DNA of 58,029 nt, from positions 1-58,029 of the forward strand of contig NZ_JAYERP010000003.1 in NCBI RefSeq assembly GCF_034718895.1. The letters run 5' to 3'. Made by a program: the position numbers and the translations under genes. The stretch's first letter is position 1. Every line of letters begins with the position of its first letter. The stretch is from Paenibacillus phoenicis (GTDB lineage Bacteria > Bacillota > Bacilli > Paenibacillales > Paenibacillaceae). Positions 46,945 through 55,479 of the stretch are shown here, one piece after another. The notes under the pieces are model-generated. The model ran no database searches, was not told where the DNA came from, and saw only the letters and a list, made by a program, of their open reading frames with translations.

Positions 46945-47954
46945 ATCTTCGTCACCCCCTTGCGGGCGATATAGATGAAGAACGGCCCGCCAATCAAGGC
47001 GGTCACGACGCCAAGCGGAAGTTCGTCCGGCAGAATGACCAACCGGGCGGCTACATCGGACCATAGCAGCAGCACCGCTCCCCCTGCGAGCGAGTAAGGA
47101 ATGAGCCAGCGATAGTCGTTCCCGACCAGGGCGCGCATCATATGGGGCACGATGAGTCCGACGAGACCGATCGAGCCGGCGACGGCCACCGAACCTCCGG
47201 CAAGAAGCACAATGACGGCCCCCATCAGCGTTTTGACCAGCACGACGTTCTGCCCCATGCCTTTGGCAATATCATCGCCGGTCAACATCAGGTTGATCGC
47301 CCGGCCCATGAAGAGAGCAGTTAGCACCGCCAAAGCCATATACGGCAGAACCGGATAGAGCATCTCCAGCGTCCGCCCGCTGACGGAGCCGGCCAGCCAG
47401 AACAGCACATCCTCTAGCCCCGTCCCGTCCAGAACGAGCACGGCCTGCGTGAAGGATGAGAACAAAGCCGTAATCGCCGTGCCCGCCAGCACGATTTTGA
47501 TCGGCGTTAAGCCGTCCCGCCCGATCGAGCCGAGCGCATAGACGATCACCGCCGCAATCGCCGCTCCGGCAAAGCCGAACCACATCATCGCTTTTAACGA
47601 GGACACCGACAGCAGCACGACCGCCAGCACGATGAAAAAAATCGCTCCGGCGTTAATCCCGAACACACTCGGCGACGCCAGTGAATTGCGGGTCAATGCC
47701 TGCATGAGCGCTCCGGCAACCGCCAGGCCGGCCCCTACGACGGCGGCAATAACCGTCCGCGGCAGCCGCTCGGTATGCAGTACGATATGTTCGACGGATT
47801 CTTCGTCGTAATTCCTGAACGCCTCCACCGCCGTGGAAATCGTAATTTCCGTGCGGCCGAAGATCATGCTGGCGGCACATGACGCAACAAGCAGAACGAG
47901 CAGCGCCGCCAGCCCCAACAGCTTCGATTTCTCCCGTACAAACAGCGGAAACAT
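46941..47954 (-). CDS. FecCD-type iron-siderophore permease, first subunit
   Basis: This 337-residue permease has the same family motifs: LHTERLPRTVIAAVVGAGLA, ALTRNSLASPSVFGINAGA, WLAGSVSGR, GSIGLVGLIVPHMMRALVG and GGPFFIYIARKG. It begins 73 bases after the binding-protein gene, across a hairpin that may reduce permease expression relative to the binding protein. Confidence 0.9.
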   Translation of the reverse strand: MFPLFVREKSKLLGLAALLVLLVASCAASMIFGRTEITISTAVEAFRNYDEESVEHIVLHTERLPRTVIAAVVGAGLAVAGALMQALTRNSLASPSVFGINAGAIFFIVLAVVLLSVSSLKAMMWFGFAGAAIAAVIVYALGSIGRDGLTPIKIVLAGTAITALFSSFTQAVLVLDGTGLEDVLFWLAGSVSGRTLEMLYPVLPYMALAVLTALFMGRAINLMLTGDDIAKGMGQNVVLVKTLMGAVIVLLAGGSVAVAGSIGLVGLIVPHMMRALVGNDYRWLIPYSLAGGAVLLLWSDVAARLVILPDELPLGVVTALIGGPFFIYIARKGVTKI

Positions 47955-47991
47955 TTCCTCACTCTTTCGTCTTCGTCATTTAAAATGCGGC

Positions 47992-48013
47992 AAAAAGCCT
48001 GCTCAAGGCAGGC
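47992..48013 (-). terminator. Attenuating hairpin between binding protein and permease genes
   Basis: GCCTGC and GCAGGC arms are followed on the minus strand by TTTTT. Lying inside the operon, it probably ends some transcripts, or protects the 3' end, to give more binding protein than permease. Confidence 0.6.
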
Positions 48014-48027
48014 CTTCCTGCTTGCGA

Positions 48028-49041
48028 TTAATTCAGCTTGAAATATTCGTACAGATCGTCGAGCAGCATATTGGCCGTCTTGTAGCCGCCGGCGCTGTTC
48101 CACACCACTTCGTCCACCTGAACGAGCTTGCCGTTCTTAACTGCGTCCAGATTGGCCCATAGCTTGCTCTTCGTCCATTCCTCATAGTTTTTCTGAATCG
48201 CTTCGGTATCGGTGCCGGAATTGAAGTTGAAGATGATGTCGGCATTCATATCCGGGATGCTCTCTTTGGAAGCGAGTTGAACGCCCCAGATGTCTTGATC
48301 ATGTCCGGGAGGTCTTGTAAAGCCAAGCTCTTTGAGAATTTTCCCCGCGTAGCCCATATAGAAAATCCGTACCTGATCAGCTCTGAAATTGGTGATCGTT
48401 ACCTCGATCGGCAAGCGGTCGCCCATCTTCTGCTTGAAGTCGGCTACTCTCGCATCCCAATCGGCGAGCAACTGATCGGATTTGTCCTTGAGATTCAACG
48501 CCTCACCTGCCGTCTTCAGCGTTTCTTTCCAGTCAAAAAGCGTTTCCGTCATGACCGTCGGTGCGATTTGCGACAACTGTTCGTAAACATCCTCGTGCCG
48601 CGTCTTCGTGGCGATGATCAGATCAGGCTGAAGTTTATGTATCTCTTCCAGATTCGGCTGCGTCTCTTGACCGACGATCGCTACGCCCTCCAGATCGGCC
48701 CGCAAATATTCGTAGATAGGCTGCTGCACCCAGGATTCCACCACGCCGACCGGCTTCACTCCAAGCGAAACGGCCACATCGGTGGCTCCCTGGAACAAGG
48801 TTACGATCCTTTTAGGCGTTCCTTTGATCTCCGTTTCGCCCATGGCGTGCTTGACGACCCGGATCTCTTCCCCAGCCGCGTCCGTTCCGCCGCTCTTCGC
48901 TTGATTCGAATCGACGGCTGCGCCAGCCTGGCTGCCGGTATCGGAAGTCCCTTTTGCCGGTCCGCCGGCTGCGCAGCCGACCAAAGCGGCGATCATCAAA
49001 ATAAGGATCATACTTAGAAACGTTTTGTTGAATTTCAACAT
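48028..49041 (-). CDS. Ferric-siderophore substrate-binding lipoprotein
   Basis: This 337-residue lipoprotein has signal peptide and lipobox LVGC (Cys23), a Ser/Gly/Ala linker, then a class III periplasmic-binding fold (GTPKRIVTLFQGATDVAVSL, LQPDLIIATKTRHEDVYEQL, LWANLDAVKNGKLVQVDEVV). Similar to citrate/carboxylate-siderophore receptors of Firmicutes. It is the first gene of the uptake operon, with a Fur box 35 bases upstream of the start. Confidence 0.9.
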   Translation of the reverse strand: MLKFNKTFLSMILILMIAALVGCAAGGPAKGTSDTGSQAGAAVDSNQAKSGGTDAAGEEIRVVKHAMGETEIKGTPKRIVTLFQGATDVAVSLGVKPVGVVESWVQQPIYEYLRADLEGVAIVGQETQPNLEEIHKLQPDLIIATKTRHEDVYEQLSQIAPTVMTETLFDWKETLKTAGEALNLKDKSDQLLADWDARVADFKQKMGDRLPIEVTITNFRADQVRIFYMGYAGKILKELGFTRPPGHDQDIWGVQLASKESIPDMNADIIFNFNSGTDTEAIQKNYEEWTKSKLWANLDAVKNGKLVQVDEVVWNSAGGYKTANMLLDDLYEYFKLN

Positions 49042-49075
49042 AATTCCCCTTCTCCCCCTATTGTTTGTCCTAAAT

Positions 49076-49094
49076 GATATTGAAACTCATTATC
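49076..49094 (-). promoter_or_regulatory. Fur box of the siderophore uptake operon
   Basis: On the minus strand GATAATGAGTTTCAATATC fits the Fur consensus at 15 or 16 of 19 positions. It is directly downstream of the -10 element. Confidence 0.82.
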
Positions 49095-49101
49095 AATTAG
49101 G

Positions 49102-49130
49102 ATTGTAATGGGAGAAGGGAGATTTTTCAA
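49102..49130 (-). promoter_or_regulatory. Promoter of the uptake operon
   Basis: On the minus strand TTGAAA (49125-49130), a 17-base spacer and TACAAT (49102-49107) form a sigma-A-type promoter overlapped downstream by the Fur box. Confidence 0.65.
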
Positions 49131-49274
49131 GCAATTTATTTAAAATTTTATAAACTCTTTTCTAAAGGGCGCCTTTCCCCGTCTGTTATGTTATTATGTT
49201 AAAAATGCATATTCTTCCAAGCGCAGGCGATATTAATGAAAGATGAATTTATAATGTTGCAGGAGGAGAGCTAC

Positions 49275-50369
49275 ATGGCAAACATCGTTTTTGTTTCACC
49301 CAACAAGTATATCCAAGGTCAAGGCGCTTTGCGGGATTTGGGGAAATACGTCAAAGCGTTGGGACGTAAACCGCTCGTGATCGCCGATGATGTCGTTTGG
49401 CGCATTACCCAAGAAACGGTGACCCAAAGCTTATCGTCGGAGCAGATTGAACATCATTTTGTTTTATTCAACGGCGAAGCCTCCGTTAATGAAATACGCC
49501 GTATTGCCGAGGAAGGACAAGCGCAATCGGTTGATTTTGTCATCGGGATAGGCGGAGGCAAAACGCTGGATACCTCCAAAGTCGTGGCGGATGAGCTTAA
49601 GACTAAAGTGGTGATTGTCCCGACAACGGCTTCGACCGACGCGCCGACCAGCGCTCTCTCCGTCATTTACAGCGACGAAGGCGTGTTCGAGTCCTACCGG
49701 TTCTTCAACAAAAATCCCGATCTCGTCCTGGTCGACACCGCCATCGTGGCCAAAGCTCCGGCCCGCTTGTTCGCTTCCGGCATTGCCGACGCGATGGCGA
49801 CATGGATTGAAGTGCGCGCTACGGTCAAAAGCGGCGGCACCGCGATGTCCGGCGGGAAACCTAGCATCGCCGCGCAAGCCATCGCCAAGGCATGCGAAGA
49901 AACATTGTTCCAATACGGAATTCCCGCCTATAAAGCCGTGCAAAAAGGGTTGGTGACCAAGCACGTCGAAGCGGTGATCGAAGCCAATACGCTGCTATCT
50001 GGTCTTGGGTTTGAAAGCGGCGGCCTAGCGGGCGCGCATGCGATTCATAACGGATTGACGGTGTTGTCCGGCGAAATCCATCATTTAACGCACGGCGAAA
50101 AAGTAGCTTACGGAACGCTTGTTCAGTTGGTGCTTGAGCTTCACCCCGAAGAGGAGATCGTTAAGTACATTAACTTTTACCGGGAGCTCGGTCTACCGAC
50201 AACTTTAGAGGAACTGCATTTGGAGAATGTGACTTTTAAGGAGCTGCTGAAAGTCGGCGAGGCCGCCACGGCGCCGAATGAAACGATGAACAACCTTTCC
50301 CGTGAAATCACGGCAGAACAAGTGGCCAACGCCATTTTGGCCGTGGATGTTTTAAGCAAACGGAATTGA
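49275..50369 (+). CDS. gldA: Glycerol dehydrogenase, iron-containing alcohol dehydrogenase family
   Basis: This 364-residue enzyme oxidises glycerol to dihydroxyacetone with NAD. It shows the GldA start (SPNKYIQGQGALRDLGKYV), NAD site GIGGGKTLDTSK, VPTTASTDAPTSAL, and Zn ligands: Asp in FASGIADAMATW, His in GLAGAHAIHNGL and His in HLTHGEKVAYG. The ATG at 49275 follows GGAGGAG; the longer frame starts without a site. Divergent from the uptake operon with no obvious link to iron. Confidence 0.9.
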   Translation: MANIVFVSPNKYIQGQGALRDLGKYVKALGRKPLVIADDVVWRITQETVTQSLSSEQIEHHFVLFNGEASVNEIRRIAEEGQAQSVDFVIGIGGGKTLDTSKVVADELKTKVVIVPTTASTDAPTSALSVIYSDEGVFESYRFFNKNPDLVLVDTAIVAKAPARLFASGIADAMATWIEVRATVKSGGTAMSGGKPSIAAQAIAKACEETLFQYGIPAYKAVQKGLVTKHVEAVIEANTLLSGLGFESGGLAGAHAIHNGLTVLSGEIHHLTHGEKVAYGTLVQLVLELHPEEEIVKYINFYRELGLPTTLEELHLENVTFKELLKVGEAATAPNETMNNLSREITAEQVANAILAVDVLSKRN

Positions 50370-50383
50370 TGCGATTGTTTTCG

Positions 50384-50410
50384 TCCGCCGGAAATCCCGG
50401 CGGGCGAAAA
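50384..50410 (+). terminator. Hairpin after glycerol dehydrogenase
   Basis: CCGCCGG and CCGGCGG arms (50384-50403) are followed by GCGAAAAATCACATTTTT. The T tract is displaced, so termination may be partial; the stem could also serve the convergent che operon. Confidence 0.5.
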
Positions 50411-50430
50411 ATCACATTTTTATACGTACC

Positions 50431-50444
50431 GATCAACGTTGATC
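50431..50444. repeat. Perfect 14-bp palindrome
   Basis: GATCAACGTTGATC is perfectly self-complementary. It lies between the convergent gldA and che operon ends; function unknown. Confidence 0.4.
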
Positions 50445-50454
50445 TTGAACGATT

Positions 50455-50553
50455 TCACTCCACTCCCGCCGAATCTGATGTATCGATTTGCTCCAATTTG
50501 CGGATGATTTCCTCGATTTCTTCAGGTGTGAGGATTTCCTTTTCTTTTTCCAT
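50455..50553 (-). CDS. Possible 32-residue acidic small protein at the end of the che operon
   Basis: The ATG at 50553 has a perfect AAGGAGG site eight bases upstream, 47 bases after the cheB stop. The product is a single charged helix (MEKEKEILTPEEIEEIIRKL, then EQIDTSDSAGVE). No family recognised. The ribosome site and amphipathic helix argue for a real gene; the size argues for caution. Confidence 0.5.
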   Translation of the reverse strand: MEKEKEILTPEEIEEIIRKLEQIDTSDSAGVE

Positions 50554-50600
50554 ATTTAGAACCTCCTTGCAATGTTACCGAGTCATGAACAGAAATCGTC

Positions 50601-51638
50601 CTAAATAAAAGATAGGATCTCTTGATAAATATGAGGCAAAGCGACTTGCCGGTCGGCGTATCCCGCCTCATAAACCACTTTAGGCATCCCATAGACGATA
50701 CACGATTCTTCGGATTCAACGATCACATGACCTTGTTGCCGCTTCACTTCACCGCAGCCGATTAACCCGTCCGACCCCATTCCGGTAAGAATAACGGCCA
50801 ACAAGCGATCGCGGTAAATCGGAGCTGCGGACTGAAGCGAAACATCAATCGACGGCTTGTACAATCTGCCGTCATCCTCTACGATTTTGAGAATCGTCTT
50901 TCCGTCATTTGTTTTTTGAAACAAGGCTTGATACCCCGCAGGCGCAATATAGATAACCCCTGGCTTCACAACATCGCCATCCTCCGCTTCTTTCACCTGC
51001 AAATTACAAATGGTGTTGAAACGGTCCGCCAACGGTTTGGTAAATCCCGGCGGCATATGCTGGATAACGACAATTCCCGCAGGAAAGTCGGTTGTAAACC
51101 GGGGCAGAATGGATTGGATAGCCGACGGTCCGCCTGTAGAGCATCCGATCATAAGCAGTTCAACGGCAGCGGCCCCCTTTCTCTTTTTTTCTGCCGCTAT
51201 TTCTTTCGCAGACGCAATATGGTTTCTGATCGGCAATTTCGCGCTGGCGGCGGCCTTTACCCTCATCAGAAAATCGTCTATCATTTTCGGATCGATCGGG
51301 TCCTTGATCAAAGAGCTTTTCGGGAAAAAATCTACCGCGCCCAATTGCAACGCCGTTAGCGTTGCTTCTGCTCCTTTGCTGGTCAGTTCGCTCAGCATCA
51401 CGACCGATACCGGATGATGCTTCATGATGAATTCCAAGGCGGTGATTCCGTCCATCTCCGGCATTTCCACATCCATCGTAACGACGTCCGGTTTGAAACG
51501 CTCTATCTTTTCGATGGCTTCAAGGCCGTTGCGGGCGATTCCCACGATAAAAAAATCAGGATCCTTCTCGAACAAGGTGCTGATCGCCTTCCTCATAAAG
51601 GCGGAATCATCGACGATGAGCACACCGTACCGACTCAA
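50601..51638 (-). CDS. cheB: Chemotaxis methylesterase/deamidase CheB
   Basis: This 345-residue two-domain protein has a receiver domain (VLIVDDSAFMRKAI, phospho-Asp in VVTMDVEMPEMDG) and a C-terminal methylesterase with the catalytic Ser in MIGCSTGGPSAIQ, His in VIQHMPPGFTKPLA and Asp in LTGMGSDG. It removes methyl groups from receptor glutamates when phosphorylated by CheA. The TTG start follows GGGAGG and overlaps the cheR stop (TTGA). Confidence 0.92.
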   Translation of the reverse strand: MSRYGVLIVDDSAFMRKAISTLFEKDPDFFIVGIARNGLEAIEKIERFKPDVVTMDVEMPEMDGITALEFIMKHHPVSVVMLSELTSKGAEATLTALQLGAVDFFPKSSLIKDPIDPKMIDDFLMRVKAAASAKLPIRNHIASAKEIAAEKKRKGAAAVELLMIGCSTGGPSAIQSILPRFTTDFPAGIVVIQHMPPGFTKPLADRFNTICNLQVKEAEDGDVVKPGVIYIAPAGYQALFQKTNDGKTILKIVEDDGRLYKPSIDVSLQSAAPIYRDRLLAVILTGMGSDGLIGCGEVKRQQGHVIVESEESCIVYGMPKVVYEAGYADRQVALPHIYQEILSFI

Positions 51639-52519
51639 TTCGCTTTGCCTCCCTGTGATAAAGTCTCGTCCAAATGATGAACTCCCGAATCATTGCTCCG
51701 CTTTCGGTAGTAAAATGTCGAATGAGCATGAATCGTCTCGAAATTGGTGTTCATGCCTGTGAGCGTTTCGGCATGTCCCAGAAATAAATAGCCCCCCGGA
51801 TTTAATAAACGGTCAAACTTCGCTATGACCCGTCGCGTGGCTTCCGAATCGAAATAAATGAGCACATTTCTGCAAAAAAGGATATCGACTTTTTCGACCG
51901 GCGCCAAATCCTGGTCATTTAAGAGATTCGCATACCGGAATTCAATCCTGTCTTTGATGAAGCCCTTGATTTGAAATCCATCATCTTGCGGAATAAAATA
52001 CCTGTCCAACATCTCCTTAGGAGTCCGGCGGAAGCATAACGAATTCTTAGGGTACCACCCGCGTCTTGCGATTTGCAGAACCTTTCGATTAATGTCGGTT
52101 GCAATGATATGTACAGACTTTAGCGGTACAATGCCTGATTCTGCGATGGTCATCGCCAAGCTGTAAGGTTCTTCTCCCGTGGAGCACGCGGCGCTCCAAA
52201 TCCGAATACATTTTTTATCACGGAATTGGGGAAGAATCACATGGCTCAATTCATTGAGCTGACTCTCTTCACGAAAAAAATAGGTTTCGTTGTTCGTAAT
52301 GAGTTCAACAAGGTGATCCCATTCTTGCGGGTTCCTTGTTAAGCATTCGATGTACTCCCCGAACGTCATATTCAGACCGGATAGTCTCTTTGAGACTTTC
52401 GAGGCCAGTAGCGGAAGATTGTCCAAGTAATTCAGTCCGCAAAGATCATAAATCATTTGCGCCAAATCTTTGAGGCGCATCTTATGATCCTGAATTTCGC
52501 TTAAGTACTCCATATTCAT
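51635..52519 (-). CDS. cheR: Chemotaxis methyltransferase CheR
   Basis: This 294-residue SAM-dependent enzyme methylates receptor glutamates. It shows an all-alpha N-terminal domain, the SAM motif IWSAACSTGEEPYSLAM, ATDINRKVLQ and VDILFCRNVLIYF. Two starts are possible: the ATG at 52519, or a TTG at 52531 that overlaps the GGAG site. It sits 62 bases after the receptor gene. Confidence 0.92.
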   Translation of the reverse strand: MNMEYLSEIQDHKMRLKDLAQMIYDLCGLNYLDNLPLLASKVSKRLSGLNMTFGEYIECLTRNPQEWDHLVELITNNETYFFREESQLNELSHVILPQFRDKKCIRIWSAACSTGEEPYSLAMTIAESGIVPLKSVHIIATDINRKVLQIARRGWYPKNSLCFRRTPKEMLDRYFIPQDDGFQIKGFIKDRIEFRYANLLNDQDLAPVEKVDILFCRNVLIYFDSEATRRVIAKFDRLLNPGGYLFLGHAETLTGMNTNFETIHAHSTFYYRKRSNDSGVHHLDETLSQGGKAN

Positions 52520-52581
52520 TTCATCTTGCAACTCCTATATGAGCAGCTCTTGGACTAAGCCTTTAGCGTCCTCTCCATGGT

Positions 52582-54993
52582 TCATATTAAAATACGAAGT
52601 GAATTTTTTATTGTGGAAGATTGGTCTGCCAATTCTCTCGCCACTGCAACCATTCTTCCCACATCTTGAATATTCCGCTCAGCAGCGCGCTTTGCTTCGG
52701 ATATCGCCTTTTCAAGGTTGTTTGTTTCTTTCGTTTGAAATTTCGCCGCTTCCGTAATTTCGGCAGCCTGTTTTGTAAGGTTACCGACAACTTTTACAAT
52801 ATCCTGTCCGTGTTTTGCTTGTTCCACTGTAGCTGCAGTAATCTGACGCACTTGTTCGCGGGCATTCACGACTCCCTTGATGATCTCTTCAACGCCGATG
52901 GCCTGCTCCTTCGCCGCCTGCGTCACCATCGCGGCCTGACTTGCTACATTTTCCACCGCTCTTACGATATTTTCACCTTGCTTAGCCTGTTCGCCCGTCG
53001 CTACAGTGATTTGCCGCACCTGTTCGCGAGCGTTCACGACACCTTTAACGACTTCTTCGACGGCAGCGGCCTGCTCCTTCGTCGCCTGCGTCACCATCGC
53101 TGCTTGACTTGCTACATTTTCCACCGCTCTTACGATATTTTCACCTTGCTTAGCTTGTTCGCCCGTCGCTACGGTAATTTGATGCACTTGTTCACGGGCG
53201 TTCACGACTCCCTTGATGATCTCTTCGACGCCGATGGCCTGCTCCTTCGTCGCCTGCGTCACCATCGCTGCTTGACTTGCTACATTTTCCACCGCTCTTA
53301 CGATATTTTCACCTTGTCTGGCCTGTTCGCCGGTCGCTACGGTGATCTGGCGCACCTGTTCACGGGCGTTCACAACGCCTTTCACGATTTCTTCGACGCC
53401 GGCGGCTTGTTCCTTCGTCGCCTGCGTCATCATCTCCGCTTGATTGGTTAATGCGCCTACGGCTTTAACAATCTGTTCGCTTCCTTTAGCCTGTTCAACG
53501 GTGGCCGTCGTAATTTGTCTGATTTCGTTCGTAATTTTCTCGACTCCGGTTACGATTTTTTCGATGGCTATGCCTGTTTCATCCGCCAATTTATTTCCTT
53601 GTTCGACTTTGACCATGCCGATTTCGATCGCTTTAATGGCATCGGTTGTTTCGCTTTGGATCCCTTTAATTAATTGGGCAATTTCCTTGGTGGCTTTTGC
53701 GCTCCTTTCAGCGAGTTTTCTCACTTCATCGGCCACAACTGCGAACCCTTTTCCGTGTTCGCCCGCCCTCGCAGCTTCAATTGCGGCGTTAAGCGCCAGA
53801 AGGTTGGTCTGCTCGGCAATATCATCGATCACTTCAATGATGCTTCCGATTTCTTCCGAACTTTTTCCCAAATTGCTCATGACGCCGGAGGCCTGCTTAA
53901 CGACGCTCGCAATTTCTTTCATTCCCGCGAGGGACTGACTAACCGCCTTTTGGCCATTTTGGGCATCCGTTTGAACCTGGCTTGTCAGTGAATTCACGTT
54001 TTGCGCATTTTGAGCCACCTGTTCAATCGAGGCCGCGATTTGCTGAATCGAAGCGGAGGTATCACCGGCGATTTGCTCCAACTCATCTGCATTGGCAGCA
54101 ATGCCGCGAATCGATTTACCCATCTGCTCAATGGAGACGGAGATTTGTTCAACCGAACTTGCCGTGCTTGCAGCATTTCCGGCAACCTGCTGAATGGAAG
54201 CGACCATCTCCTGGATCGCATTCGAAGTTTCTTCCGCCGAAGCGGTCAAGCTCACCGCATTATCGGCCACGCCTTTAATCGATTGCCCCATTTCTTCAAT
54301 CGACGCGGAAATCTGCTCTACCGAGCTTGCCGTACTCTCGCTGTTCCCGGCTACTTGCTGAATGGAAGCGACTATCTCCTGAATGACGTTCGATGTTTCC
54401 TCTGCCGAAGCGGTCAGGCTCGCTGCATTGCCGGCCACGCCTTTGATCGATTGCCCCATTTCTTCAATCGATGCGGAAATTTGCTCTACCGAGCTTGCCG
54501 TACTCTCGCTGTTCCCGGCTACTTGCTGAATGGAGGCGACCATCTCCTGAATGGCATTCGATGTTTCTTCCGCTGAAGCGGTCAGGCTCGCCGCATTGCC
54601 GGCCACGCCTTTGATCGATTGCCCCATTTCTTCAATCGACGCGGAAATTTGCTCTACCGAGCTTGCCGTACTCTCGCTGTTCCCGGCTACCTGCTGTACG
54701 GAAGCGACCATCTCTTGGATAGCCTCCGAGATTTCACTGGCGGAAGCCGCCAGACGATCTGAATGGTTACTTACCCCTTGAATGGATGTCGATATCCCCA
54801 CAATAACGCCGGATGTGGATTCCATGCCTGACGCCTGCTGGCTGGTCCCATAAGAGATCTGTTCCGCAATTGCGGCCAGATCCTGCAAATTTTGTTCTAA
54901 CCTTTTGGAATCGGCGATAGCCGCTTCAATCGTTTCGGAAACGCCTGCGGCTCTCATAAATTTGTAAGCCATGTTTTTCTTCAAAGTGCTCAT
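52582..54993 (-). CDS. Soluble methyl-accepting receptor built of long coiled-coil repeats
   Basis: This 803-residue protein has no membrane helix, HAMP or sensor domain. The MCP signalling tip is intact at about residues 380-445 ([20 protein letters not shown], then [20 protein letters not shown]). On the N-terminal side are four 56-residue repeats (89-312); on the C-terminal side four similar-sized repeats (540-763) plus diverged copies near the tip. Fifty-six is eight heptads, so both arms of the antiparallel hairpin are lengthened nearly equally (about 411 and 392 residues). It is probably a scaffold or cytoplasmic receptor for the CheA/CheW encoded upstream. The start overlaps cheW (ATGA). 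Confidence 0.88.
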   Translation of the reverse strand: MSTLKKNMAYKFMRAAGVSETIEAAIADSKRLEQNLQDLAAIAEQISYGTSQQASGMESTSGVIVGISTSIQGVSNHSDRLAASASEISEAIQEMVASVQQVAGNSESTASSVEQISASIEEMGQSIKGVAGNAASLTASAEETSNAIQEMVASIQQVAGNSESTASSVEQISASIEEMGQSIKGVAGNAASLTASAEETSNVIQEIVASIQQVAGNSESTASSVEQISASIEEMGQSIKGVADNAVSLTASAEETSNAIQEMVASIQQVAGNAASTASSVEQISVSIEQMGKSIRGIAANADELEQIAGDTSASIQQIAASIEQVAQNAQNVNSLTSQVQTDAQNGQKAVSQSLAGMKEIASVVKQASGVMSNLGKSSEEIGSIIEVIDDIAEQTNLLALNAAIEAARAGEHGKGFAVVADEVRKLAERSAKATKEIAQLIKGIQSETTDAIKAIEIGMVKVEQGNKLADETGIAIEKIVTGVEKITNEIRQITTATVEQAKGSEQIVKAVGALTNQAEMMTQATKEQAAGVEEIVKGVVNAREQVRQITVATGEQARQGENIVRAVENVASQAAMVTQATKEQAIGVEEIIKGVVNAREQVHQITVATGEQAKQGENIVRAVENVASQAAMVTQATKEQAAAVEEVVKGVVNAREQVRQITVATGEQAKQGENIVRAVENVASQAAMVTQAAKEQAIGVEEIIKGVVNAREQVRQITAATVEQAKHGQDIVKVVGNLTKQAAEITEAAKFQTKETNNLEKAISEAKRAAERNIQDVGRMVAVARELADQSSTIKNSLRILI
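52705..53376 (-). repeat. Four tandem 168-bp repeats, C-terminal arm of the receptor
   Basis: They encode residues 540-763 as four 56-residue units starting [12 protein letters not shown]. The first three are near-identical in protein and visibly alike in DNA; the fourth is diverged. Confidence 0.85.
54058..54729 (-). repeat. Four tandem 168-bp repeats, N-terminal arm of the receptor
   Basis: They encode residues 89-312 as four 56-residue units starting S(E/N)(A/V)IQEMVAS. Units 1-3 are almost identical, including at DNA level; unit 4 is diverged in its second half. Such repeats may also cause assembly errors in short-read genomes. Confidence 0.85.
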
Positions 54994-55475
54994 AGAACGT
55001 TCTCCTCCTTATGATCAATTTCACGGATGATAGAATTCATTTCCATGATATCTATCAAATGTTCCAGATGAAGCAAAACGATGAGACGATGATCCATTTT
55101 GCAGATGGCTCGCATATAAGCCGTTTGTGCGGTCACAAGCGTGTCGGGAACCGGCTCCAAGCTGTTTTCATCGATCCGCAGCACCTCTTTCACTTCATCG
55201 ACCAATAACCCGATCGCTCTTTCTTGGAAGCGGGTTATCATAATGCGCTGTTTTTTCGACTTCACCGGTTCTTTCAAAAATTGAATTCTAAGATCGACGA
55301 CCGGTATGACTTCCCCGCGGAGATTAATCACTCCGACGATCGATTTTGGCGCTTGCGAAATCGGGGTGATGGCAGGGACAAAAATGATTTCATATACATC
55401 CGCAATAGGAAGCCCGAATTCCTCCGTTTCGATTCGAAAGGTAACCAATTGCTGGATTTGTTGGGGAGCTGTCAA
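54990..55475 (-). CDS. cheW: CheW coupling protein (second copy)
   Basis: This roughly 161-residue single CheW domain has [39 protein letters not shown] and [15 protein letters not shown]. It links the receptor to CheA. I prefer the TTG at 55475, with GGGAGGG seven bases upstream and just after the cheA stop; the ATG at 55496 would overlap cheA and lacks a site. Confidence 0.9.
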   Translation of the reverse strand: MTAPQQIQQLVTFRIETEEFGLPIADVYEIIFVPAITPISQAPKSIVGVINLRGEVIPVVDLRIQFLKEPVKSKKQRIMITRFQERAIGLLVDEVKEVLRIDENSLEPVPDTLVTAQTAYMRAICKMDHRLIVLLHLEHLIDIMEMNSIIREIDHKEENVL

Positions 55476-55479
55476 CGGA

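Noticed and set aside
46945..47064. Longer N-terminus for the second FecCD permease
   Set aside because: The extension lies inside the first permease gene and is Arg/Trp-rich; the ATGA-overlap start at 46944 fits the operon style.
52621..53451. Plus-strand open frame of 276 codons with apparent repeats
   Set aside because: Its repeats are the antisense reading of the receptor's 168-bp coding repeats; the receptor frame has the conserved MCP tip.
52705..54729. Possible CRISPR or satellite array
   Set aside because: The regular 168-bp repeats are in-frame protein repeats of a coiled coil with no spacer structure.
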